The position numbers were made by a program, and so were the translations under genes. From NCBI GenBank assembly GCA_027044945.1, contig JALUBK010000046.1:1-63141 (forward strand): a stretch of DNA of 63,141 nucleotides, given 5' to 3'. Under the pieces are notes generated by a model. The model did no database searches and was not told the DNA's origin. It worked only from the letters and a program-made list of their open reading frames with translations. Positions 46,614-57,022 of this stretch are shown one piece after another (the first letter of the stretch is position 1; each line of letters starts with the position of its first letter). Source of the stretch: Campylobacterales bacterium (GTDB lineage: Bacteria; Campylobacterota; Campylobacteria; Campylobacterales; JALSKU01).

Positions 46614-47735
46614 ATGAATGGTTTTAAAGTAGAAGAAGCAAAACAAATAACTGGAGCTTGCATAAAAGTTGTTGGTATTGGTGGTGGTGGTGGAAATATG
46701 ATAAATCATATGATCAGCGAAGGTGTATCTGGTATAGATTTAATTGCTGCCAATACTGATGCTCAAGCACTTGATGCTTCACTTGCTCCAACAAAAATAC
46801 AATTAGGCGAAAAAACAACAAAAGGTTTGGGAGCTGGAATGAAGCCCGAAATTGGAAGAGAATCAGCTCTTGAAAACTATGAAGAAATAAGAAGTTCTTT
46901 AGAAGGTGCAGATATCATCTTTATAGCTTCTGGTTTTGGAGGAGGGACAGGAACAGGTGCGGCTCCAATAATAGCACAAGCAGCAAAAGAGATAGGAGCA
47001 TTAACTGTATCAGTCGTAACAAAACCTTTTATGTTTGAAGGAAGACGAAGATCTAAGTTAGCTGAAGAAGGTTTAAAAGAATTAAAAAAAGAGAGTGATT
47101 CAATAGTTGTCATACCAAATGAAAAACTTTTAAGCATCATAGATAAAAATCTAGGAATAAAAGATAGCTTCAAAATAGTTGATAATATTTTAAGTCGTGC
47201 TGTTGGAGGTATGAGTTCAGTTGTTTTATCTTATGGAAACAATGATATAAACCTTGATTTTGCAGATGTTCAAACCGTAATGAGCCATAGAGGTATGGCA
47301 CTTCTTGGAGTGGGAGAATTTGAAGGAGAAAATGCAGCTGCAGAAGCCATGAAGAATGCCATAGAATCTCCGCTACTAGACAATATGAATATTAATGGAG
47401 CACTAGGTGTTCTTATTCATTTTAATATTCATCCAAATTGCCCTCTTAGCCAAATAAGCGAAGCCATGGGGATAGTATATGATAATGCAGATGAAGATGC
47501 TCATGTAATTTTTGGAACAACAACTGATGAAAATATGCCTGAAAACAAAGTAAAAATCACCATAGTTGCCACAGGATTTGAAAGCGAAAAAGAAAAAGAA
47601 GAATTAACTTTAATTGACCCCGCAGAAACAGCAAGAAAAGAAAGAATAAATAAACTGAAAAAAGTAAGTGGAGGATATGAATGCCAAGAAGATTTACTCG
47701 ATATTCCTACTTTTATAAGAAATCAAATGGATTAA
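46614..47735 (+). CDS. ftsZ: Cell division protein FtsZ
   Basis: Tubulin-like GTPase forming the Z-ring. KVVGIGGGGGNMINHM is the first GTP loop, GFGGGTGTGAAPII the T4 glycine-rich signature and GNNDINLDFADVQTVM the T7 synergy region. The last residues DLLDIPTFIRNQMD are the conserved C-terminal peptide that binds FtsA. ATG with GAGGAG upstream, 11 bases after ftsA. A strong terminator follows. Confidence 0.98.
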   Translation: MNGFKVEEAKQITGACIKVVGIGGGGGNMINHMISEGVSGIDLIAANTDAQALDASLAPTKIQLGEKTTKGLGAGMKPEIGRESALENYEEIRSSLEGADIIFIASGFGGGTGTGAAPIIAQAAKEIGALTVSVVTKPFMFEGRRRSKLAEEGLKELKKESDSIVVIPNEKLLSIIDKNLGIKDSFKIVDNILSRAVGGMSSVVLSYGNNDINLDFADVQTVMSHRGMALLGVGEFEGENAAAEAMKNAIESPLLDNMNINGALGVLIHFNIHPNCPLSQISEAMGIVYDNADEDAHVIFGTTTDENMPENKVKITIVATGFESEKEKEELTLIDPAETARKERINKLKKVSGGYECQEDLLDIPTFIRNQMD

Positions 47736-47758
47736 TACTACTATTTTAAACCAACTCT

Positions 47759-47789
47759 AATCACTCTCTATAAAAGAGAGTGATTTTTT
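47759..47789 (+). terminator. Intrinsic terminator after ftsZ
   Basis: Stem TCACTCTC (47761-47768) pairs with GAGAGTGA (47776-47783), extended by AA-TT, loop of seven, followed by a T run. It ends transcription of ppiD-ftsA-ftsZ. The left arm also holds the last codons and the stop of convergent prmC (47768-47770 is its stop), so the hairpin reaches into the other gene. Confidence 0.85.
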
Positions 47790-48601
47790 ACAATAAATCC
47801 TCTATCCAATTTTGCCAAATCTTTATAAAAATAAAAATTTTTAAAACCTTTTTCTTGAAGTATTAAAGATATTGGTTTTTTTTGGTCATATCCCATTTCA
47901 CAAGATAAAAGTTTTACATTTTTTTCTTTTGCTATTTGGATTATATTTTTATATATTTCATACCCCTTTTCACCACCAAAAATAGCTTCTTTTGGTTCAT
48001 ATTCAAGCGATTTATCAATTTTAAATTCATTAGCCACATATGGTGGATTTGAAATCAATATATCTATATTATCAGAAATATTATCAAGATATGAAGTTTG
48101 AAATAATTCTATTTTATCTTTTAAATGAAATTTATTGATATTTTTTTCTGCAATTTTTAATGCATCACTTGAAATATCAGTTGCAACAAAATGAGCATTT
48201 TTTAAACTTAAGGCTAATATTATAGAAATAATGCCACTACCTATTCCAATTTCTGCTATATTTAAAATTTTATTTTTATTCTCAATATTTTTCAATATTT
48301 CATCAATAAGCAGTTCTGTTTCAGGTCTTGGTATCAATGCTCCTTTATCTATAAAAAATTGTTTTGAATAAAAACTGACACTGTTTGTTATATATTCTAT
48401 GGGTTCAAAAGCAATTCTTCTTTTTAAAATCTCTTTATATTCATCCAAAAAATTAAATTCATCATTTTCATGCAAAAAAATATATACATTATCTTTTTTT
48501 AAAATAAAAGATAAAAGTATCATGGCTTCTTTTTTAGGATTATCCACGACATCTTTAAGCTCTTTAGTTCCATATAACAATGCTTCTTTTATACTAATCA
48601 A
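47768..48601 (-). CDS. prmC: Peptide chain release factor N5-glutamine methyltransferase
   Basis: Methylates the GGQ glutamine of release factors. Catalytic NPPY is visible in DILISNPPYVANEF, and the SAM loop in AEIGIGSGIISIILAL; the N-terminal helical domain has RPETELLIDEIL. The 277-residue length fits. TTG start overlaps the M48 stop by eight bases with a poor ribosome site, so translation is probably coupled. Its last codons lie inside the ftsZ terminator. Confidence 0.94.
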   Translation of the reverse strand: MISIKEALLYGTKELKDVVDNPKKEAMILLSFILKKDNVYIFLHENDEFNFLDEYKEILKRRIAFEPIEYITNSVSFYSKQFFIDKGALIPRPETELLIDEILKNIENKNKILNIAEIGIGSGIISIILALSLKNAHFVATDISSDALKIAEKNINKFHLKDKIELFQTSYLDNISDNIDILISNPPYVANEFKIDKSLEYEPKEAIFGGEKGYEIYKNIIQIAKEKNVKLLSCEMGYDQKKPISLILQEKGFKNFYFYKDLAKLDRGFIVKNHSLL

Positions 48602-49796
48602 CTTTCATACCAAGCTTTTCAAGTCTTTTAATAAGCGGAGGATGTGTAAAATAAAAAAAGATATAGATAGGATGAGATCTTGGAAAACTTTTATTTTCAG
48701 TAGCCAATTTTTTTAAAGCACTTGCCAAAGTAGATGGACTCTCACATTCACTTCCATATTCATCTGCTGCATATTCGTTTGATCTGCTAAGAAGACCCAT
48801 TATTGGCATAAAAATGAAAGCAACGATAGGAGATAAAAGCAAAAAGAAAACAATTTGCATATATGGAGTTTTTTCCAAGCCAAAAGCACCGAAAAGTTGG
48901 ACAGGCAAATTTCCAAAAATTGCAAACATTAAAAATATCAATAACCCCATGATGAAAATATTTTTTATTATATCTTTATGTTTAAAATGCCCCAATTCAT
49001 GGCCTAATACAGCAAGTAATTCATTTTTATTTAATTTTTTAATAAGTGTATCAAAAAGAACAACTCTTTTAGAACTGCCCAAACCTCCAAAATAAGCATT
49101 CAATCTATTATCCCTTTTACTTGCATCCATTGTAAAAATTCCACTACTTTTTAATCCTGCTTTTTGCATAAGATTTTCTATAGATTCTTTTAAATCATCA
49201 TTTTCAAGGGGAATAAATTTATTAAAAAGTGGTGCTATAAAAGTTGGGTATATTAAATTTATAATAAGAATTATTGCAAAAATAAAAACAAAACCCCATA
49301 TCCACCACATATCAAATGTTTGAATAATATAACTGATAGCATATATAATGCTTGATCCTACAATATAAAACATAATAGCTGTTTTTATCAAATCTTGTGC
49401 AAAAATTTTCATAGTTATATTGCTAAATCCATATTTTTTATCAAGATAAAACTTTGAATATATTTCAAAAGGAAGAGAAAATATATAATTGATTGTGATA
49501 AATAAATCGACATAAATAACTGATTTGAGTAACTCATTATCAATTTGTATAATATTATTTAACCATCTTAATCCAAAACCAACCCAAAAAATAAATAATA
49601 CATAATCAAACAAAGAGTTTAGTATATTTATTCTTTCGCTTGATATTCTATATTGTGCTGCTTCTAAATATTCTTTTGGTGGCAAAATAACAGGTGTCAT
49701 GTTTTTTGCCTTAGAAACATATCCAATTTCCATAATAGAAATATAAACTTTTGCCAAAATATATAAAAAATATATTATTCCAATGCATAAAACCAT
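48594..49796 (-). CDS. M48 family (Ste24-like) membrane metalloprotease
   Basis: A 400-residue protein with six to seven membrane helices and the catalytic HELGH in VLGHELGHFKHKD, plus the third zinc ligand in RSNEYAADEYGS. The size and the long membrane N-terminus fit Ste24/CAAX-protease type rather than short HtpX; natural substrates in bacteria of this kind are unclear. ATG with AAGG upstream, after a 68-base gap from pyk. Confidence 0.92.
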   Translation of the reverse strand: MVLCIGIIYFLYILAKVYISIMEIGYVSKAKNMTPVILPPKEYLEAAQYRISSERINILNSLFDYVLFIFWVGFGLRWLNNIIQIDNELLKSVIYVDLFITINYIFSLPFEIYSKFYLDKKYGFSNITMKIFAQDLIKTAIMFYIVGSSIIYAISYIIQTFDMWWIWGFVFIFAIILIINLIYPTFIAPLFNKFIPLENDDLKESIENLMQKAGLKSSGIFTMDASKRDNRLNAYFGGLGSSKRVVLFDTLIKKLNKNELLAVLGHELGHFKHKDIIKNIFIMGLLIFLMFAIFGNLPVQLFGAFGLEKTPYMQIVFFLLLSPIVAFIFMPIMGLLSRSNEYAADEYGSECESPSTLASALKKLATENKSFPRSHPIYIFFYFTHPPLIKRLEKLGMKVD

Positions 49797-49864
49797 AAAT
49801 AAAACCTTAAATAAAATTGCAGTATTTTATCTAAAAGTAATTAAAAAGAGTTAAAAATCATTTT

Positions 49865-51310
49865 TTATATAGTCAAGTCAATATAATTTTCAATCTGTTC
49901 TTTTTTCAAAATTCTAATAAAATTAGTGCTTCCTTCTATACCAGTAGGAAAACCTGCAGTTACTATATATGTTTCATTTAAGTTTATTATCTTCTCTTTT
50001 AAAGCCTTTTTTAACACATCTGCAAGCATAAAATCCAAATTTCTTTGTTTTACTGTCATGATGGGTTCAACTCCCCAAACCAAAGTAAGAGTTTTGGATA
50101 TTTTTTCATTATGAGTTACTGCATATATTTGTTCTTTTATTCTATATCTTGCCAATTTTTTTGCTGATTTTCCTGAACTTGTTAAAGATATTATTGCTTT
50201 TACTTTCAAATCAGTTGCCAATTTAGCTGTAGCAGAAGAGATTATATCTGTATCATCTAAAAATTTATATCTACCAAATTTGTTATAAGGATATACACTT
50301 TCTGTTTCTTTAATAGTATTTGCCATAACTTCTACAACATGAACTGGATCTTTACCGATAGCACTCTCCTCTGAAAGCATAACAGCATCAGTTCCATCTA
50401 AAACAGCATTGGCAACATCACTTATTTCAGCTCTTGTTGCCATCTCTTTTTCTGCCATTGATAAAAGCATTTGTGTTGCAGTTATAACTGGCTTCGATGC
50501 AGCATTTGCTTTTCTTATAATCTTTTTTTGAATGCTAGGAACTTTATAATAAGGCACTTCAATACCAAGATCTCCTCGTGCCACCATAACTCCATCACTT
50601 ATTTTTATAATTTCATCTATATTTTCAACAGCATCAAATTTTTCTATTTTGGAAATAACTTGAGCGGTTGAACCAAACTCTTTTAAAAGTTTTTTAGCTT
50701 TTTTAACATCATTTGCATTTTGAACAAAAGAGATAGCAACAAAATTTACACCGTTTTCTGCCCCCCATTTCATATCGAGTTTATCTTTTGGAGTAATAAT
50801 ATCTATATTTATAAAAGTATTTGGAAAATTCACTCCTTTATTTGAGGAAAGTTTTCCACTATTTTCAATAATTGTTTCTATACAATCGCCTATTTTAACC
50901 ACTTTTGCTTTAATATTTCCATCATAAAGATAAATATATTCTCCAATTTTTAATAAATTTAAAATTTTTGGTTGATTGATAGAAATTACATAATTATTTT
51001 CATCAATTTTTTTACCTATTATATCCTTTCTTTCAACAATCAATCTATCATCTTTTTTAAAATAAAAATCTTCTTCCAATTCACCCACTCTTATCTTCGG
51101 TCCGCAAATATCTTGTAAAACACTTATTACTTTTTTTGCTCTTTTTTCAGCTATTTGAATATTTTTTAAAACTTTAGAATGGTATTCATGGTTGCCATGG
51201 CTAAAATTAAGTCTAAATACATTAACTCCAGCCTTAATAAGCCCTTCAAGCACTTCTACACTATCGCTGGCTGGTCCTACTGTTGCCAATATTTTTGTTT
51301 TTTTAGTCAC
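49865..51310 (-). CDS. pyk: Pyruvate kinase
   Basis: Converts phosphoenolpyruvate and ADP to pyruvate and ATP. The 481-residue protein has ILATVGPASDSVEVLEGLIKAGVNVFRLNFSHG, the catalytic-lysine segment QVISKIEKFDAVENIDEI, VMVARGDLGIEVPYYKVP and TRAEISDVANAVLDGTDAVMLSEESAIG. GTG start with AGGAGG five bases upstream. Two TATAAA boxes in the 68-base gap before it suggest its own promoter. Confidence 0.97.
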   Translation of the reverse strand: MTKKTKILATVGPASDSVEVLEGLIKAGVNVFRLNFSHGNHEYHSKVLKNIQIAEKRAKKVISVLQDICGPKIRVGELEEDFYFKKDDRLIVERKDIIGKKIDENNYVISINQPKILNLLKIGEYIYLYDGNIKAKVVKIGDCIETIIENSGKLSSNKGVNFPNTFINIDIITPKDKLDMKWGAENGVNFVAISFVQNANDVKKAKKLLKEFGSTAQVISKIEKFDAVENIDEIIKISDGVMVARGDLGIEVPYYKVPSIQKKIIRKANAASKPVITATQMLLSMAEKEMATRAEISDVANAVLDGTDAVMLSEESAIGKDPVHVVEVMANTIKETESVYPYNKFGRYKFLDDTDIISSATAKLATDLKVKAIISLTSSGKSAKKLARYRIKEQIYAVTHNEKISKTLTLVWGVEPIMTVKQRNLDFMLADVLKKALKEKIINLNETYIVTAGFPTGIEGSTNFIRILKKEQIENYIDLTI

Positions 51311-51378
51311 AAAAACCTCCTTTATTTTATTTTATACACTTTATACCATATTTTAATTACGAAACAGTTACAAAAAAA

Positions 51379-51879
51379 TTATGAAAGATTTTTTATATAT
51401 TTTGGTATCATATTTTTTATTTTTTTAAATACTTGTAAAAATTCGGTAGAATAAACTCGAGATTCCCCTATAGTGGTTATAAAATTCGTATCTCTTTCCC
51501 ATCTTGGAACTATATGAAGATGCACATGTTCTGCTATACCTGCTCCGGCACTACTTCCCAAATTCATACCTATATTAACACCTTTTGCCCCAAAACCTTC
51601 TTTCATCATTTGGACTGATTTTCTTGCCAATTTTGAAATTCTAATCCAAATTTTTTCATCAAGATTTTCAATAGCATCAGTATGAAAATGAGGAATTATC
51701 ATAAAATGTCCCGGATTATAGGGATATTTATTCATTACCATAAAACAAAATTCATCTCTGTATAAAACAAAAGATTCTTCATCATTTTCGGGGTGTTTTG
51801 ATATATAACAAAAAACACAACCTTTTATCTTTTTTTTAGTTACATATTCGCTTCTCCAAGGTGCATATAAATATTCCAT
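51379..51879 (-). CDS. HIT family nucleotide-binding hydrolase/transferase
   Basis: A 166-residue histidine-triad protein with the active-site block HVHLHIVPRW and a zinc-ribbon-like pair CVFCYISKHP near residue 21. Members cleave or phosphorolyse dinucleotides such as Ap4A; the substrate here is not readable. ATG shares a base with the trpC stop (TAATG). The order HIT-trpC-TPR is also found in Campylobacter. Confidence 0.93.
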   Translation of the reverse strand: MEYLYAPWRSEYVTKKKIKGCVFCYISKHPENDEESFVLYRDEFCFMVMNKYPYNPGHFMIIPHFHTDAIENLDEKIWIRISKLARKSVQMMKEGFGAKGVNIGMNLGSSAGAGIAEHVHLHIVPRWERDTNFITTIGESRVYSTEFLQVFKKIKNMIPKYIKNLS

Positions 51880-52667
51880 TAAAACTCCTCCTTAAACTCT
51901 CTTAAACTGGTTTCTATATCATCTTGTCTCATAAAATATTCACCTATTAAAAAAGCATCAACTCCTGCTTTACTAAGCCTCTTAATAGTTTCTTTATCAT
52001 TTATTCCACTCTCAGCAACAATTATTTTATTATTTGGTATCAAAGGTATAAGTTGATCACAAAGTTCCATATTCATTTTAAAAGTTTCTAAATTTCTATG
52101 ATTTATACCTATAATATCGGCTCCTGCATAAATAGCTTTTGTCAAATCTTTTTTATCATGAACTTCCACCAAAGCCTCTAAACCAAGATGTCTTGCATAA
52201 TTTAATAATTCTTTTAACTCTTTTTTACTCAAAGCTTTTGCAATTAATAAAACAAAATCAGCTCCATAAACCAAAGATTCAACAAGTTGATATTTGTCTA
52301 TAATAAAATCTTTTCTTAATAAAGGTGTTTTAACATATCTTCTAATACCTGTAAGATATTCTATATTTCCTTGAAAGAAAAAAGGCTCAGTCAAAACAGA
52401 AATTGCATTTGCTCCTGCTTTTTCATAAGATTGGGCTATAACAAGAGGGTCAAAATCCTCTTTTATAACACCTTTGCTAGGACTTGCTTTTTTAACTTCA
52501 GCAATAATTCGATAAGGTTCCTCTTTTGTAGCACTTAAATACGGTTTTATATCTCTTGGAACATAAGGATTATAAGCTAAACTTTGTCCCAACCAATCAA
52601 TAGAAAACTCTTTTTTTTTCTTTTTTAACTCTTCTTTTGTTTTTTTAAGTATTTCATCCAATATCAT
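51879..52667 (-). CDS. trpC: Indole-3-glycerol phosphate synthase
   Basis: Ring-closing step of tryptophan synthesis. The 262-residue TIM barrel contains [44 protein letters not shown] and VAESGIND, all diagnostic. The early coding sequence holds a run of nine T on the plus strand (52611-52619), encoding lysines. ATG overlaps the TPR stop by four bases. trpD is 5.5 kb away, so the trp genes are dispersed. Confidence 0.97.
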   Translation of the reverse strand: MILDEILKKTKEELKKKKKEFSIDWLGQSLAYNPYVPRDIKPYLSATKEEPYRIIAEVKKASPSKGVIKEDFDPLVIAQSYEKAGANAISVLTEPFFFQGNIEYLTGIRRYVKTPLLRKDFIIDKYQLVESLVYGADFVLLIAKALSKKELKELLNYARHLGLEALVEVHDKKDLTKAIYAGADIIGINHRNLETFKMNMELCDQLIPLIPNNKIIVAESGINDKETIKRLSKAGVDAFLIGEYFMRQDDIETSLREFKEEF

Positions 52668-53932
52668 TTTTCCTCTTTTCTAATACATTTTTTGATTTTG
52701 TTATAATGTTTTTTTACTTCACTATCTTGAGACATTTGATAAACTTTATCAATAATTTTTTCTGCCTTTTTACATAAACCAAGTTTATAATATCCCCATG
52801 CTAAAGAATCAAGATAATATGGAGAATTAGGATTATTTTTCAATGCCTCTTTAACCAATTTAATACCTTTTTTTATGTTTATGTTATAGTTAATTAAAAT
52901 ATATCCATAATAGTTTAAATATAATGGATTTTTTATTTTTTTAATAACCTTTTCAAATTTATGCGATACCGACTTAACAAGTTTTTTATTTTTTATTTTA
53001 GCACCCTCAAACTCATATATTGCCATTTTTCCCAAATAATTAAGATTATTTGTTTTAATATATAATTTTTTAGCTACATTGTAAGCATTTTTAAAATCTT
53101 GCATAGAAAGATAAACATGAAGAAGTAGTTTTTCATTATTATCATTATATTTCAAAAATCTTATTGCACCTTGTCTATCTCCTTGATACATTAATAATTC
53201 TACAATTTTATGAGCAGTTTCTGGATTTTTTGTTTTTTTATACAATCTTTCATATACAGAAATTAATCCGTTTATATCATTATCTTGTCCATAAATCGCA
53301 AGTAATTGATGGCAAATTTTTTCCGAACATCCTATAAGTCTGATATGTGTTTCAAGATATGCAATAGCATCTTTTTTTCTATTCAAATATTTATATAAAA
53401 TATCCGAAATAACACTTAAAATATTTTCATTATAATTAACACTATAAGCTCTTTCAAAAAATTTAAGGGCAAGATTATAATTTTTCATTGTCAAAAAAAC
53501 AAAACCTGCAAATTCATAATTTTTTTCACTTTTATTATTTTTTAAAAGTTTAAGTGTAAGTTTTTCGCTCTTTTTATATTGCTTTTTATATAATAAATAT
53601 TTTATATTTTCTTTTTGCAATTTTATATTGTTTGGATAATCTTTTAATCCTTCTTTTATATACATTTCAGCATTGTCGAAATCTTTAATTTTGATAGATA
53701 ATTCTATAGCTTCTTTTAAATATTCGATTTTCTTAGTATGTTCATAAAGTAAATAAAAATATTTTTTTGCTTGTTTATAATCGCCCTCTTGTGCCAACAT
53801 GCTTCCGTAAAGAATATATCTGTTTTCATATTTATACGATTTTATAATTTGTTTTTTTATATTTGGTGCTTTAGTAGCACATCCCGCAAAAAAGAAAAAT
53901 ATTAACAAAAATACTACACTATACCTGGACAT
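52664..53932 (-). CDS. TPR-repeat lipoprotein
   Basis: A 422-residue protein with a lipoprotein signal (hydrophobic run then FAGC, cysteine 18) and a helical solenoid of tetratricopeptide-like repeats ([59 protein letters not shown]). It is likely an anchored periplasmic scaffold; partners unknown. ATG inside the end of the YkgJ gene, and its stop overlaps trpC. A lipoprotein holds the same position in Campylobacter. Confidence 0.88.
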   Translation of the reverse strand: MSRYSVVFLLIFFFFAGCATKAPNIKKQIIKSYKYENRYILYGSMLAQEGDYKQAKKYFYLLYEHTKKIEYLKEAIELSIKIKDFDNAEMYIKEGLKDYPNNIKLQKENIKYLLYKKQYKKSEKLTLKLLKNNKSEKNYEFAGFVFLTMKNYNLALKFFERAYSVNYNENILSVISDILYKYLNRKKDAIAYLETHIRLIGCSEKICHQLLAIYGQDNDINGLISVYERLYKKTKNPETAHKIVELLMYQGDRQGAIRFLKYNDNNEKLLLHVYLSMQDFKNAYNVAKKLYIKTNNLNYLGKMAIYEFEGAKIKNKKLVKSVSHKFEKVIKKIKNPLYLNYYGYILINYNINIKKGIKLVKEALKNNPNSPYYLDSLAWGYYKLGLCKKAEKIIDKVYQMSQDSEVKKHYNKIKKCIRKEEK

Positions 53933-54300
53933 TCTTCTCTTACCTCTTTTTCATGTGTTTTAAAATAATCCCAAAATGGAAATGTTTTACATTGTTTTGG
54001 TCTTACTTCATAAATTTGACATTTTTTCTCTTTATCGTCAAAAAAAATGCACTCATAGCTCCCTCCAATCAAAACCTCTTTAATTGAAAACTTGTATTTT
54101 ACCTTATTTAAGTAATTTTGTCTAAATTCATTTTCATTTAATTTTAAAAATTCAGAAATTTTCTTAATTTCTTCAGAAGTTACCCATATATAGCCACTTT
54201 CTCCTACACAACATTTACCTTCACATTCTTTACAGGCAAAAGAATCAAATCCATAATCAAATCCTTCAACTCTTATTATTTTATCTTCTGAATTATTCAT
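53914..54300 (-). CDS. YkgJ family cysteine-cluster protein
   Basis: A 128-residue protein of the UPF0153/YkgJ family. The cysteine set C-x2-C-x3-CC (CKECEGKCC) and later CIFFDDKEKKCQIYEVRPKQCKTFP are the family's metal-binding elements, probably zinc or iron-sulfur. Function unknown. ATG 54300 chosen for AGGA seven bases upstream; a TTG just before it is unlikely. It overlaps both neighbours and sits between a methyltransferase and the TPR lipoprotein. Confidence 0.85.
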   Translation of the reverse strand: MNNSEDKIIRVEGFDYGFDSFACKECEGKCCVGESGYIWVTSEEIKKISEFLKLNENEFRQNYLNKVKYKFSIKEVLIGGSYECIFFDDKEKKCQIYEVRPKQCKTFPFWDYFKTHEKEVREECPGIV

Positions 54301-55000
54301 CAAGTTTTCCTAATTCACATTTTAAACTTTTTAACCCTATTTTTTTATAAATATTTTGGACTTCTTCACTAAAATCTTTTCCATCATGAGTAATCAAAGG
54401 AGGTAAAATCTCAGTTAAACTTTTTGAGTTTTTCCTAGCTTCCACCATAAAAACAGTTGCTTTTTTATCTTTTTTAGGATGAATAAATCTCATTTTTTCG
54501 ACCCTCAATTTATATTTATCAAGATTTGTCAAAACATCTTGCACATGACTAGTATCATAACAAAAAATAAATTTTCCTCTTGGTTTTAATAAAAAATTAC
54601 TTTTTTCAATAAATTTTTCTAACGGCATAGAATCACTAAACCTGCTTATTTTTTTTGATAAATTATTACTTTGTTGACTCTCGCTTCTGTAAAAAGGAGG
54701 ATTTGAAACTATAAAATCAAATTTTTTATCGAAATTATACTCTAAAAAATCATCAAATATAAAATTTGTTTTAAAATGATTATTTTTAGCATTAATTTTT
54801 GATAAAAAAATATTATTTTTTTGTATATCAATACCAGTTAAATCTACTAAAAATTTATCTTTTATCAATAAACCCAATATGCCACATCCACAACCAATAT
54901 CCAAAACATCGCCTTTTAAACTCTGTTTTGAAATAAAATCATATAAAAAAAGAGTATCACTATTGTAACAATAACCATCTTTTTCTTGATAAATAAACAA
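54293..55000 (-). CDS. TrmN6-like class I methyltransferase
   Basis: A 235-residue SAM methyltransferase. The start YQEKDGYCYNSDTLFLYDF, SAM loop LDIGCGCGILGLLI and N6-adenine-type catalytic NPPFY (VSNPPFYRSESQQ) match the tRNA1(Val) adenine-37 methylase family (TrmN6/YfiC). The exact tRNA target is inference. TTG start with GAGGA seven bases upstream. First gene of the operon leading to HIT. Confidence 0.85.
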   Translation of the reverse strand: MFIYQEKDGYCYNSDTLFLYDFISKQSLKGDVLDIGCGCGILGLLIKDKFLVDLTGIDIQKNNIFLSKINAKNNHFKTNFIFDDFLEYNFDKKFDFIVSNPPFYRSESQQSNNLSKKISRFSDSMPLEKFIEKSNFLLKPRGKFIFCYDTSHVQDVLTNLDKYKLRVEKMRFIHPKKDKKATVFMVEARKNSKSLTEILPPLITHDGKDFSEEVQNIYKKIGLKSLKCELGKLDE

Positions 55001-55019
55001 AATCTTATCCTCTTTTAGA

Positions 55020-55025
55020 TATAAT
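55020..55025 (+). promoter_or_regulatory. Promoter -10 box of kdsB
   Basis: TATAAT 31 bases before the kdsB ATG, in a 56-base divergent gap with the methyltransferase; followed by an AAGGG ribosome site. No -35 is clear. Confidence 0.5.
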
Positions 55026-55056
55026 AAATGAATTTTATCATAAAGGGTATTAAAAA

Positions 55057-55782
55057 ATGATAATTATACCAGCAAGACTTGCATCCAATAGATTTCCTAG
55101 AAAAGTTTTGGCAAATATAAATGGATTACCCATGGTGATAGCTACGGCAAATCAAGTAAAAGAGTTAGATGAAGTAATTATAGCAACCGATTCAAAAGAG
55201 ATAATATCAATAGCAAATAGTTATGGATATAAAGCGATTATTACAAGTGATTCTCATAAAAGCGGAACAGATAGGGTTAATGAAGTCGCCACGAAATTAA
55301 ATCTTAAAGATGATGAAATAATCATAAATGTTCAAGCAGATGAGCCTTTTATAGAACCTTATATTATACAAAAAGTTATAAATAGATTAAAAACTGCTCA
55401 AAAAAACAAAGAAAATATTTTTATGGTAAGTTGTTATAAAATCATTTCAAACGAAGAAGCAAATGACCCAAATTTAGTTAAAGTAATAACCAATTATTCA
55501 AATAATGCTATATATTTTTCAAGAAGCAAAATACCATACGATAGAGAAAAACATTTAAAATATTTTGGACATATAGGAATTTATGGTTTTACAAAAAAAT
55601 CTCTTCAAGAATTTTGCACATTACCCAAATCTCCTTTGGAAGACATAGAAAAACTAGAACAATTAAGAGCTATATATTTCGATAAAAAGATAGCCATGAT
55701 AGAAGTAAAAAGTAAAAGTTACGGAATAGATACAAAAGAAGATTTAAAAAAAGTTTTAAAAGAATTTGGAAAATTACGATAA
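55057..55782 (+). CDS. kdsB: 3-deoxy-manno-octulosonate cytidylyltransferase
   Basis: Makes CMP-KDO, the activated sugar for the LPS inner core. The 241-residue protein starts IIIPARLASNRFPRKVLANINGLPM and shows IINVQADEPFIEP, YFSRSKIPYDR and GIDTKEDL. ATG with AAGGG upstream. Its last nine bases overlap the 3' end of convergent rpoN. LptB, also for LPS export, is two genes further along on the minus strand. Confidence 0.97.
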   Translation: MIIIPARLASNRFPRKVLANINGLPMVIATANQVKELDEVIIATDSKEIISIANSYGYKAIITSDSHKSGTDRVNEVATKLNLKDDEIIINVQADEPFIEPYIIQKVINRLKTAQKNKENIFMVSCYKIISNEEANDPNLVKVITNYSNNAIYFSRSKIPYDREKHLKYFGHIGIYGFTKKSLQEFCTLPKSPLEDIEKLEQLRAIYFDKKIAMIEVKSKSYGIDTKEDLKKVLKEFGKLR

Positions 55783-57012
55783 TAAATATAATTTTTTCCG
55801 CTCACTAGAACCAGCAATATTAAGTTGTTTTCTATATTTTGTTATAGTTCTCCTAACGATTTTAATACCAAATTTTTTTTCTATTTTATCTAATATTTTA
55901 CTATCACTTAATGGTTTTGTTCTTTCTTCTGATTTTATAAGTTGAACAATAAAATCTTTAATCAATGTATTTGATATATCTTCATTTATTGCGGTGCTAA
56001 AAAAATCTTTAAGCAAAAAAATTCCTCTGTTGCAAGAAAGATATTTATTTGAAATTGCTCTTGAGATAGTCGATGGATTTCTATCTAATTCTTGTGCTAA
56101 ATCCTTTAATCTCATAGGTTTTATATCTCCTCCTTTAAAAAAATCATATTGATATTCTAAAATCATTAATCCAATTTTATATAATGTTGCTTTTCTCATT
56201 TTCAGAGCATCCATCAAATCTTTTGCACTTTTTATTTTCTCTTGAACATATTTCTCTTTTATTTCCACACCGTCTAAGTCCAATATAATTTCAGGATAAT
56301 AGTCATTATTGATTTTTATTTCTATTTTATCTTCTTTCTCAAAAACAAAAATATCAGGAGTTATCTGTTTTGATTCTTCAAAATATTCCAATGCTGGAGG
56401 AGATGTAAATTTTTTAATTATTTTAATAGCTTTATTAAAATCAACTTCTTTGGCATAAGTTTCAATATTTTCAAAATCTTGTATAAGTTTTTTTGTTAAT
56501 TTATATAAATTATTGTCTATATCCATATCATTTAATTGAAACAAAAAACTTTCTTTTAAATTTTTTGCTCCAACACCTATGGGTTCTAAATAGCTAAATC
56601 TTTTTCTTATTTTTTCAATTTCATCACTTTTACAGTTATATCGCATAGCCAATGCAGAAATATTTCCAATAAAATAACCATTTTCATCTATATTTTCTAT
56701 AATTCCAAAAGCTATATTTTGAGATTTGCTTGTAGGAAAAAGTGGGGGAGAAATTTGATCATACAAAATATCATAAAGAGATTTTTTAGAAAAAGTTAAA
56801 GATTCTATTGCATCTGCCGTCCAACTTTTATCTGTATGAGTATGAGATTTATTTTTTTCAAAACCTGATTTTACATTTACAAAAGGATTATCTTTTACAA
56901 AAGTTTCGATTGTTTCTTCTAAGGTTTCTATATCTGATTGCAAAATAGGCAACCAACTTCTTAGAGTTGAGGAAAAAGAAAGTTTATTGCTTTGATTTTG
57001 CCTAAGTTTCAC
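55774..57012 (-). CDS. rpoN: RNA polymerase sigma-54 factor
   Basis: A 412-residue RpoN. The N-terminal region I is divergent and not glutamine-rich, with an acidic segment after it, as in other Campylobacterota. The core-binding region (LREPIGVG-like LEPIGVGAKNLKESFLFQL) is followed by the helix-turn-helix (RLKDLAQELDRNPSTISRAISNKYL) and the RpoN box RRTITKYRKQ. It drives mid-class flagellar genes in this group; a matching site precedes flgI in the window. Eleven bases after lptB. Confidence 0.95.
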   Translation of the reverse strand: MKLRQNQSNKLSFSSTLRSWLPILQSDIETLEETIETFVKDNPFVNVKSGFEKNKSHTHTDKSWTADAIESLTFSKKSLYDILYDQISPPLFPTSKSQNIAFGIIENIDENGYFIGNISALAMRYNCKSDEIEKIRKRFSYLEPIGVGAKNLKESFLFQLNDMDIDNNLYKLTKKLIQDFENIETYAKEVDFNKAIKIIKKFTSPPALEYFEESKQITPDIFVFEKEDKIEIKINNDYYPEIILDLDGVEIKEKYVQEKIKSAKDLMDALKMRKATLYKIGLMILEYQYDFFKGGDIKPMRLKDLAQELDRNPSTISRAISNKYLSCNRGIFLLKDFFSTAINEDISNTLIKDFIVQLIKSEERTKPLSDSKILDKIEKKFGIKIVRRTITKYRKQLNIAGSSERKKLYLLS

Positions 57013-57022
57013 TATTCACCTT

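Noticed and set aside
52611-52619. Phase-variable homopolymer in trpC
   Set aside because: Nine T is not exceptional at this base composition, and switching off trpC has no obvious surface or contingency role.
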